Below, one piece after another: positions 57,916 to 64,000 of a DNA stretch of 64,000 bases. A program made the position numbers and the translations under genes. Source of the stretch: Pseudomonas sp. GD04019. GTDB lineage: Bacteria; Pseudomonadota; Gammaproteobacteria; Pseudomonadales; Pseudomonadaceae. Under the pieces are notes generated by a model. The model ran no database searches. It had not been told where the DNA came from and saw only the letters and a program-made list of their open reading frames with translations. Numbering within the stretch: the stretch's first letter is position 1; each line of letters starts with the position of its first letter. Location: positions 1 through 64,000 of the forward strand of contig NZ_JAOEEA010000011.1 of the NCBI RefSeq assembly GCF_029837695.1, read 5' to 3'.

Positions 57916-58356
57916 ATGGCATTACCACCCCATATCCAGGCCGGCGAGCGTGTCGTGCTGTTCGACGGCGTGTGTCGGCTGTGCAACGGCTGGGCGAAGT
58001 TCCTGATCCGCCATGACCACGCGCGGCGGTTCCGCCTGTGCTCGGTGCAGTCGGCCGAGGGGCAGGCGATCCTGGCCTGGTTCGGTCTGCCCACCGATGC
58101 CTTCGAGACCATGGCCTACGTGGAAGGCGAGACGCTGTTCGTCCGTTCCGATGCCGTACTGCGCATCGTCGCCCAGCTGCCCGGCGCCTGGCGTCTGCTG
58201 GCCATCCTGCGCTGTCTGCCGCGTGTATTGCGCGACTGGTGCTACGACCGCATCGCCCTGAATCGCTACCGCCTGTTCGGCCGCTACGACACTTGCTTGC
58301 TGCCCGACGCCGACCACCAAAGGCGCTTCCTCGACGCCGACGAGCCGCGTCCATGA
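57916..58356 (+). CDS. DCC1-like thiol-disulfide oxidoreductase (DUF393)
   Basis: This 146-residue thioredoxin-like protein has the DCC signature VLFDGVCRLCNGW near residues 14-26 (CxxC active site) and the family's FRLCSVQSAEGQAIL and RYRLFGRYDTCLLP segments. A redox role is likely; the partner is unknown. TTCGGAGG is ahead of the ATG. Its stop overlaps the ABC transporter start (ATGA). Confidence 0.88.
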   Translation: MALPPHIQAGERVVLFDGVCRLCNGWAKFLIRHDHARRFRLCSVQSAEGQAILAWFGLPTDAFETMAYVEGETLFVRSDAVLRIVAQLPGAWRLLAILRCLPRVLRDWCYDRIALNRYRLFGRYDTCLLPDADHQRRFLDADEPRP

Positions 58357-60119
58357 GCCTGTTCTCGGAGAGCCGTCGCCAGGCATTGAGCCTGGCCTGG
58401 CGCTTCGTCGCGCCGTACCGCTGGCGCCTGGTCGGCGCCCTGGCCGCGCTGATGTTCACCGCCGCCATCACCCTGTCCATGGGCCAGGGCATCCGCCTGC
58501 TGGTGGACCAGGGCCTGGCGACCCAGTCGCAGAGCGCGCTGAACCAGTCCATCGCGCTGTTCTTCGTGCTGGTGCTGGCCCTGGCGGTCGGTACTTTCAC
58601 CCGCTTCTACCTGGTCAGCTGGATCGGCGAACGCTTCGTCGCGGATATCCGGCGCAAGGTGTTCGACCACCTGATCGACCTGCATCCGGGCTTCTACGAG
58701 AGCAACCGCGCCTCGGAGATCCAGACGCGCCTGACCGCCGATACCACGCTGCTGCAGACGGTGATCGGCTCGTCGCTGTCCATGGCCCTGCGCAACGGCA
58801 TCATGCTGATCGGCGGGGTCATCCTGCTGTTCGTTACCAATCCCAAGCTCAGTGCCATCGTGGTCTGTTCGCTGCCGCTGGTGGTGGCGCCGATCCTGAT
58901 CTTCGGCCGCCGCGTGCGCGCGCTGTCCCGGCAGACCCAGGACCGGGTCGCCGACGTGGGCAGCTATATCGGCGAGACCCTCGGCCAGATCAAGACGGTG
59001 CAGGCCTACAACCACCAGGCCCAGGACCGCCAGCGTTTCGCCGGCACCGTGGAGGCGGCCTTCGCCACCGCCGGCAAGCGCATCCGCCAGCGCGCCTGGC
59101 TGATTACCGTGGTCATCGTGCTGGTGCTCGGCGCCGTGGGCGCCATGCTCTGGGTCGGCGGCATGGACGTGATCGCCGGGCGCATCAGCGGCGGTGACCT
59201 GGCCGCGTTCGTGTTCTACAGCCTGATCGTCGGCATGTCCTTCGGCGCCATCAGCGAGGTGATCGGCGAGCTGCAGAGCGCGGCCGGTGCCGCCGAGCGC
59301 ATCGCCGAACTGCTGCGCACGCGCAATGCCATCACCGCGCCCAGCGAAGGTTTGCTGCAACTGCCAGCACGCGTTAGCGGCGAAGTCGAACTGCATGGCG
59401 TGCGCTTCTTCTATCCGGCGCGGCCGGAGCAGCCGGCCATCGATGGCATCGACCTGGCGATACGTGCTGGCGAGACCCTGGCCCTGGTCGGTCCGTCCGG
59501 CGCCGGCAAGTCGACCCTGTTCGATCTGCTGCTGCGCTTCTTCGATCCGCAGGAGGGCGAGGTGCTGGTGGAGGGTGTGCCGATCCAGCGTCTCGATCCG
59601 GCCGATCTGCGCCGCTGCTTCGCCCTGGTGTCGCAGAGTCCGGCGCTGTTCTTCGGCTCGGTGGAGGACAACCTGCGCTACGGGCGCCCGGATGCCAGCG
59701 CCGCCGAGGTCGAAGCGGCGGCGCGCGCGGCTCACGCTCACGAGTTTATCGAGCGTCTGCCGCAGGGTTATCAGACCCACTTGGGCGAGGCCGGGCTGGG
59801 CCTCTCGGGCGGCCAGCGCCAGCGCCTGGCGATTGCCCGCGCGTTGCTCACCGATGCGCCGATCCTGCTGCTCGACGAGGCCACCAGCGCACTGGATGCC
59901 GAGAGCGAACACTTGATCCAGCAGGCGCTGCCGGGGCTGATGCGCGGCCGCACCACGCTGGTCATCGCCCACCGCCTGGCCACCGTGCAGAACGCCGACC
60001 GCATCGCCGTGGTCGACCGCGGCCGGCTGCAGGCCATCGGCACTCACGCCGAGTTGGTGGCAAGCAATCCGCTGTACGCACGTCTGGCGCAGCTGCAGTT
60101 CAATACCGAGCGTCGTTAA
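58353..60119 (+). CDS. MsbA-like ABC exporter (fused permease and ATPase)
   Basis: This is a 588-residue half-transporter. Six membrane helices within residues 20-300 are followed by a nucleotide-binding domain with Walker A GPSGAGKST, Q-loop LVSQSPALFFG, signature LSGGQRQRLAIARAL, Walker B ILLLDEATSALD and switch IAHRLAT. It would work as a homodimer. The cargo is unknown; lipid or drug export is typical. Translation is coupled to the DCC gene. The chromosomal order matches no specialised operon known to me. Confidence 0.9.
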   Translation: MSLFSESRRQALSLAWRFVAPYRWRLVGALAALMFTAAITLSMGQGIRLLVDQGLATQSQSALNQSIALFFVLVLALAVGTFTRFYLVSWIGERFVADIRRKVFDHLIDLHPGFYESNRASEIQTRLTADTTLLQTVIGSSLSMALRNGIMLIGGVILLFVTNPKLSAIVVCSLPLVVAPILIFGRRVRALSRQTQDRVADVGSYIGETLGQIKTVQAYNHQAQDRQRFAGTVEAAFATAGKRIRQRAWLITVVIVLVLGAVGAMLWVGGMDVIAGRISGGDLAAFVFYSLIVGMSFGAISEVIGELQSAAGAAERIAELLRTRNAITAPSEGLLQLPARVSGEVELHGVRFFYPARPEQPAIDGIDLAIRAGETLALVGPSGAGKSTLFDLLLRFFDPQEGEVLVEGVPIQRLDPADLRRCFALVSQSPALFFGSVEDNLRYGRPDASAAEVEAAARAAHAHEFIERLPQGYQTHLGEAGLGLSGGQRQRLAIARALLTDAPILLLDEATSALDAESEHLIQQALPGLMRGRTTLVIAHRLATVQNADRIAVVDRGRLQAIGTHAELVASNPLYARLAQLQFNTERR

Positions 60120-60125
60120 GGAGCA

Positions 60126-61235
60126 ATGGTGCACAAGGAATTTGGTGTGGTGGTGCTGGGCGGTTACGGCAATTTCGGCCAGGTCATCGTGCGCAAGCTG
60201 GCGGCTATCGCCGGCATGCGCGTGTGGGTGGCCGGGCGCGACCTGGCCAAGGCCGAGGCGCTGGCGGTGCAGACCGGCACCCAGGCGTTGCAGCTGGACA
60301 TGAACGCTGCCGATCTGGCGGAGCGCCTGCGTGGCCTGGGCGCACAGCTGCTGATTTCCACCGCCGGGCCGTTCCAGCGCCAGGACTATCGGGTGGCTCG
60401 CGCCGCGATCGAGGCTGGCCTGCATTACGCCGACCTGGCGGATGCCCGCGCCTTCGTCTGCGCTATAGGCGAGCTGGATGCGGCGGCGAAAGCGGCTGGG
60501 GTGCTGGTCTGCGGCGGCGCCAGCTCGGTGCCGGCACTGGCGGGCGGGGTGATCGACAGCCTGCTGCCGCGCTTCTCCCGTCTGGACGATATCTGGCACG
60601 GCATCAGTTCCTCGGAGAAAACGCCGGGCGCCTCGACCCTGGCGGCGGTGCTGGACTACTGCGGCAAGCCGTTCCAGCAATGGCGTGACGGTGCCTGGTG
60701 CGAGGTGTTCGGCTGGCAGGACCTGGCGCGTCACGACTTTCCGGCGCCGCTCGGTCCGCGATGGGTGGCCAACTGCGATATTCCCGATCTGCAGCTGTTC
60801 CCGGCGCGCTATCCGGGTGTGCGCAGTGTGCGTTTCTCGGCCGGGGTCGGCTTGCGCTTGACCCAGTTCGGCACCTGGGCGCTGGCCTGGCTGGTGCGCG
60901 CCGGCCTGCTGCGCAGCGCGGTGCCGCTGACCGACTTCCTGCATCGCCGCGCCGTGTCGGTGGAGCCGTTCGGCGACGGCCGCAGCGGCATGTTCGTACG
61001 CCTGAGCGGCTTCGACCAGAGCGGCCAGCCGTTGACGCTGTGCTGGGAATTGCTGGCCGAAAACAACGACGGCCCGAACATCCCCTGCATGGCCGCCGTC
61101 GCCCTGGCCCGCAAGCTGGCCGCCGGCACGCTGGATGCCCGTGGCGCGATGCCGTGCCTGGGGTTGCTGACGCTGGAGGAATACCTGGCGGAGCTGGACG
61201 GGCTGGCGATCAGCAGCGCGCTGCGCCAGCTCTGA
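60126..61235 (+). CDS. Saccharopine-dehydrogenase-like NAD(P)-binding protein
   Basis: This is a 369-residue protein. The N-terminus is a Rossmann fold (VVVLGGYGNFGQVIVRKLA) with AGRDLAKAEAL setting NADP-like binding, followed by NVx-type STAGPFQRQDYRVARAAIEAGLHYADLAD typical of the saccharopine-dehydrogenase NADP-binding family. A C-terminal region without close motifs follows (SVEPFGDGRSGMFVRLSGFD). The reaction is unknown. It lies six bases after the ABC gene with AAGGAG. Confidence 0.82.
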   Translation: MVHKEFGVVVLGGYGNFGQVIVRKLAAIAGMRVWVAGRDLAKAEALAVQTGTQALQLDMNAADLAERLRGLGAQLLISTAGPFQRQDYRVARAAIEAGLHYADLADARAFVCAIGELDAAAKAAGVLVCGGASSVPALAGGVIDSLLPRFSRLDDIWHGISSSEKTPGASTLAAVLDYCGKPFQQWRDGAWCEVFGWQDLARHDFPAPLGPRWVANCDIPDLQLFPARYPGVRSVRFSAGVGLRLTQFGTWALAWLVRAGLLRSAVPLTDFLHRRAVSVEPFGDGRSGMFVRLSGFDQSGQPLTLCWELLAENNDGPNIPCMAAVALARKLAAGTLDARGAMPCLGLLTLEEYLAELDGLAISSALRQL

Positions 61236-62096
61236 TCAGGCGTGTGCGCGCGGCTTGATGGTGGCCGCCGCACCCGTCGAGGCGAGGATGATGGCGCCGA
61301 TCGCCAGCCACTGCATCGGGCTCAGGTTCTCGCTGAGGAAGATCAGGCCGGAAAGGGCAGCGATGGCTGGCTCCAGGCTCATTAGCACGCTGAAGGTGCG
61401 CGCCGGCATGCGAGTGAGGGCGAACATCTCCAGGCTGTAGGGCAGGGCCGAGGACATCACCGCCACGGCCAGGGCCACTGGCAGCAGGTCCACCGAGAAG
61501 AGTCCGCCGCCGACTTGCCAGAGCCCCACCGGGAACACCAGCAGTGCGGCGACTACGGTGCCGAAGGCCACGGTCTGCGCGCCGTGGGCGGCACCGGCCT
61601 TCTGCCCAAACAGGATGTACAGCGCCCAGCACACACCGGCGCCCAGGGCCAGGGCCATGCCCAGCGGGTCGAGATGGTCGCTGGCGCTGGTGTCGGGCAA
61701 CAGCAGCCAGAGGCCCAGCACGGCCAGGGCGATCCACACGAAATCCAGCAGGCGGCGCGAGGAGAGCAGCGCCAGGGCCAGCGGGCCGGTGAACTCCAGA
61801 GCCACGGCGATGCCCAGTGGAATGGTCTTCAGCGACATGTAGAACAGCAGGTTCATCGCTCCCAGCGCCAGGCCGTAGCCGAGCAGCGAGCGCCAGGCGG
61901 CGAAATTGGGGCGGCTGCGCCATGGGCGCATGACGATGCACAGGATCAACGCCGCCAGGCTCAGGCGCAGGGCGGTGGTGCCCTCGGGGCCGATCAGCGG
62001 GAACAGGCTTTTGGCCAGAGAGGCGCCGCTCTGGATCGAGGTCATGGCGACCACCAACAGGGCGATGGGCAGGGCGATGGAGGTGGAGCGCGACAT
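61236..62096 (-). CDS. EamA-family exporter, RhtA-like
   Basis: This 286-residue inner-membrane transporter of the drug/metabolite superfamily has about ten helices in two EamA repeats, with the motifs SIQSGASLAKSLFPLIGPEGTTALR and VMSSALPYSLEMFALTRMPARTFSVLMSLEPAIAAL, which match the RhtA threonine/homoserine exporter branch. The substrate is a guess from family. The ATG at 62096 precedes SRSTSIALPIALL; an upstream in-frame ATG runs into the terminator hairpin. It is convergent with the preceding oxidoreductase gene, with their stops adjacent. Confidence 0.83.
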   Translation of the reverse strand: MSRSTSIALPIALLVVAMTSIQSGASLAKSLFPLIGPEGTTALRLSLAALILCIVMRPWRSRPNFAAWRSLLGYGLALGAMNLLFYMSLKTIPLGIAVALEFTGPLALALLSSRRLLDFVWIALAVLGLWLLLPDTSASDHLDPLGMALALGAGVCWALYILFGQKAGAAHGAQTVAFGTVVAALLVFPVGLWQVGGGLFSVDLLPVALAVAVMSSALPYSLEMFALTRMPARTFSVLMSLEPAIAALSGLIFLSENLSPMQWLAIGAIILASTGAAATIKPRAHA

Positions 62097-62120
62097 GATG
62101 GATTCCGAGCGGTACTGCAA

Positions 62121-62150
62121 TAAAAAACCGGCCACTGGGGCCGGTTCTTC
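62121..62150 (-). terminator. Intrinsic terminator upstream of the RhtA-like gene
   Basis: On the minus strand ACCGGCC and GGCCGGT form a hairpin followed by TTTTTTATTG, a good terminator for transcripts from ppnP. It lies 24 bases before the RhtA-like ATG, so the exporter needs either its own promoter in this short gap or read-through. Confidence 0.8.
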
Positions 62151-62306
62151 AATTTAGGCGCTGTGCGAGGAGTCGTCGAGCGAAGGTGAGGCTAGGCAAA
62201 AATGGGTGAGGAAGCGGAGTTAACAGATTGTTAATGAGCATTCCGAACCCATTTTTAACGACGCATCGCCGATGCGCAGGCACTTCTCGTACAGTGCCGA
62301 CCTAGA

Positions 62307-62588
62307 TCAGCGGTATTCGCAGAGATAGGCGGTGTCCACGGCGACCTTCAGCTGGAACTTGCTATTGCCCGGCACGGTGAACTTGCTGCCGGCTTCGAAG
62401 GTTTCCCAGTTGTCGCTGCCCGGCAGCTTGACGGTCAGGGCGCCGGCGACCACGTGCATCACTTCCAGCTGGGCGGTGCCGAACTCGTACTCGCCCGGAG
62501 CCATGACGCCGATGGTGGCCGGGCCTTCGCTCATGGCGAAGCCGATGGATTTGACGGTGCCGTCGAAGTATTCGTTGACCTTGAACAT
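62307..62588 (-). CDS. ppnP: Pyrimidine/purine nucleoside phosphorylase PpnP
   Basis: This 93-residue cupin-like protein matches the PpnP (formerly DUF1255/YaiE) family throughout: FKVNEYFDGTVKSIGF, ATIGVMAPGEYEFGT, WETFEAGSKFTVPGNSKFQLKV and a terminal YLCEYR. It cleaves several nucleosides with phosphate. It stands alone with a terminator about 160 bases downstream; that gap shows no gene. Confidence 0.93.
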   Translation of the reverse strand: MFKVNEYFDGTVKSIGFAMSEGPATIGVMAPGEYEFGTAQLEVMHVVAGALTVKLPGSDNWETFEAGSKFTVPGNSKFQLKVAVDTAYLCEYR

Positions 62589-62655
62589 GGCGGGCTCCTC
62601 GGAAGGGTCAAAAAAGGCCCGCCAGTATGCCCAACCAGCCCGTCTCAGTCAGCCC

Positions 62656-63198
62656 TCAGGGGGCAAATATCAGCGGCAGGAGCCGGGCGGTGTTGCGTGC
62701 ATCTTCCAAGGCCCGGTGCTGGCGGCCCTGGAACTGCAGGCCGGTCAGCTGCAGCGCGCCTTGCAGGCCCACGGCGCGCTTGAGTTGGCGGCTGTCGGCG
62801 AAGCTCTGCTTGAGATTGTGGTGCGGGATGTCCTGCAGGCAGCTGCACAGATCGTGGCGCTGCCATTCCTGCTGCAGCTGACGGCGGTCGTAATCGCCCC
62901 AGCTACCCCAGCCCGCCAGGTGTGGCAGATGGGGCTCCAGCCAGCGTTCGAACTGTGGCCAGACCTGGCCCAGCGACGGCGCGCCGTCGATCTGCGCCTG
63001 GCTGATATGGGTCAGCTCGCGGCAGAAGGCGGTCAGGACGGGGCGGCGCAGGGGGCGGACGAAGCGCTGGAAGTGCTCTAGTTCGTGGCCATCGGGGGCT
63101 ACCAGGCTGGCGCCGATCTCGATGATTTCCATGTCTGCCAGCGGCCAGCCACCTTCTTCGGTGGTGGCTTCCAGGTCGATGATCAGCCAGTGCCGCAT
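62656..63198 (-). CDS. DEDDh-type 3'-5' exonuclease
   Basis: This is a 180-residue nuclease of the RNase T/ERI1-like class. Asp8 and Glu10 (IIDLEAT) form the first motif, a second Asp is in WGDYDRRQL, and HRALEDARNTARL near the end gives the HxxxxD motif. All four metal ligands and the catalytic His are present. It is likely to act on single-stranded RNA or DNA ends; target unknown. Confidence 0.87.
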   Translation of the reverse strand: MRHWLIIDLEATTEEGGWPLADMEIIEIGASLVAPDGHELEHFQRFVRPLRRPVLTAFCRELTHISQAQIDGAPSLGQVWPQFERWLEPHLPHLAGWGSWGDYDRRQLQQEWQRHDLCSCLQDIPHHNLKQSFADSRQLKRAVGLQGALQLTGLQFQGRQHRALEDARNTARLLPLIFAP

Positions 63199-63331
63199 AG
63201 ATTCCCTCCATGGTTGCCGGTGAGTATGGTGCCGGGCATAGCGCCTTGCACAGTTTTGCCATGCAGCTGTGCTGGCCGGCCGCCCCTCGATCCGGGCTAT
63301 GCTTGGACACTAGTTAGCGAGGAGGTGGTGC

Positions 63332-64000
63332 ATGGCAAAGGTGGCATTTATCGGTCTGGGCGTGATGGGTTTTCCCATGGCCGGGCATCTGGCGTGCGAA
63401 GGCCACGAGGTCTGCGTGTACAACCGCTCGCCGGCCAAGGTGCAGCTGTGGGAAGACGAGTTCGCCGGCGAGTCGGCGCCCACCCCGCGCGAGGCGGCCC
63501 AGGGCTCCGAGTTCGTGATGACCTGCGTCGGCAACGACGATGACTTGCGCAGCGTACTGCTCGGCCCGGACGGCGCCTTCGCCGGCATGGAGGCCGGCTC
63601 GATACTGGTCGACCACACCACCGCCTCGGCCAATGTCGCCCGCGAGCTGGCCGCCGTTGCTGCCGAGCAGGGCCTGGGCTTTCTCGATGCACCGGTATCC
63701 GGCGGCCAGGCCGGCGCCGAGAACGGCATGCTGACGGTGATGGTCGGCGGCGAGGAGGCTTTCTACAAGCGCGCCGAGCCGGTGATCGACGCCTACGCCA
63801 AGATGATCAAGCTGATGGGCCCGGTGGGCAGCGGCCAGCTGACCAAGATGGTCAACCAGATCTGCATCGGCGGCCTGGTCCAGGGCCTGTCCGAGGCGCT
63901 GCATTTCGCCCAGTGCGCCGGTCTCGACGGCTATGCGGCGATGGAAGTGATCAGCAAGGGCGCGGCGCAGTCCTGGCAGCTGGAGAATCGCCACCAGACC
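63332..64000 (+). CDS. 3-hydroxyisobutyrate dehydrogenase family oxidoreductase (5' part, cut by window end)
   Basis: The first 223 residues are present and the frame is still open at the window end. The NAD(P) motif FIGLGVMGFPMAGHL is at residues 6-20, the substrate-binding DAPVSGGQAGAENGMLTVMVGG near 116-137, and GPVGSGQLTKMVNQ near 162-175 contains the catalytic lysine. This is the beta-hydroxyacid dehydrogenase pattern. GAGGAGGTGG is a strong ribosome site. It might act on 3-hydroxyisobutyrate or short hydroxyacids (glyoxylate reductase type); substrate not decidable. Confidence 0.9.
   Translation, partial: MAKVAFIGLGVMGFPMAGHLACEGHEVCVYNRSPAKVQLWEDEFAGESAPTPREAAQGSEFVMTCVGNDDDLRSVLLGPDGAFAGMEAGSILVDHTTASANVARELAAVAAEQGLGFLDAPVSGGQAGAENGMLTVMVGGEEAFYKRAEPVIDAYAKMIKLMGPVGSGQLTKMVNQICIGGLVQGLSEALHFAQCAGLDGYAAMEVISKGAAQSWQLENRHQT

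Noticed and set aside
58284..60944. 886-codon minus-strand open frame across the ABC transporter and oxidoreductase genes
   Set aside because: It is an antisense shadow. The plus strand has all ABC motifs and a Rossmann fold; the minus translation has none.

Overview
This is a GC-rich chromosomal segment of a Pseudomonas (gammaproteobacterium). The backbone gene order apt-anr-(small coiled-coil gene)-hemN-TauE/SafE-ccoS-ccoI-ccoH-ccoG-two cbb3 oxidase clusters-TEX30-type hydrolase-aer, and further right acnA-rlmM-tusA, matches the P. aeruginosa PAO1 order as I remember it (about PA1543 to PA1564). An integron-like attC half-site at the extreme left edge fits the Pseudomonas lineages that carry chromosomal integrons (stutzeri/alcaligenes/mendocina type). 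That lineage placement is inference; there is no rRNA or tRNA here to confirm it.

Left part (1-11.4 kb) is accessory DNA. It holds the end of an attC-like site and a probable cassette gene (DUF6151/GFA-like), a DUF1801 protein, an alpha/beta hydrolase, a very short orphan spore-coat-U-type secreted protein, and a complete archaic chaperone-usher (Csu-type) pilus operon on the minus strand (csuA/B-A-B-C-D-E). These are followed by a cytoplasmic-looking matrixin-type metalloprotease and a 99-residue beta-rich partner of unknown function.

Middle part (11.4-29.6 kb) is the low-oxygen respiration block. It contains apt, the oxygen sensor Anr, anaerobic coproporphyrinogen oxidase HemN, the cbb3 maturation genes ccoSIHG, two tandem structural clusters (ccoNOQP-1, and ccoNOP-2 without ccoQ) and the aerotaxis receptor Aer. 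Near-consensus Anr boxes lie in front of hemN and ccoN2. ccoN1 has instead a sigma70-like promoter and no full Anr box, which suggests constitutive versus oxygen-controlled expression of the two oxidases. The two ccoN copies share near-identical tracts.

Next (29.6-46.2 kb) comes a full twelve-gene alginate operon (algD-8-44-K-E-G-X-I-J-F-L-A) behind an AlgU-type promoter and ending in a strong terminator. It sits between aer and acnA, which are adjacent in PAO1. Its gene order is unusual: algL lies between algF and algA instead of between algX and algI, and AlgL has a lipoprotein-like signal. Together the genes make GDP-mannuronate (AlgA, AlgD), polymerise it under c-di-GMP control (Alg8, Alg44), acetylate, epimerise or cleave it in the periplasm (AlgI/J/X/F, AlgG, AlgL) and export it (AlgK, AlgE).

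Right part (46.3-64 kb) is mostly housekeeping: acnA, rlmM, tusA, a gamma-glutamylcyclotransferase, a MATE exporter, pdxB, a thioesterase, a MmyB-type regulator, an NAD-kinase-like protein, a second GFA protein, DUF1287, DCC and MsbA-like ABC proteins, a saccharopine-dehydrogenase-like oxidoreductase, an RhtA-like exporter, ppnP, an exonuclease and the start of a 3-hydroxyisobutyrate-dehydrogenase-family gene cut by the window end. No tRNA, rRNA, CRISPR array, IS element or prophage was seen.
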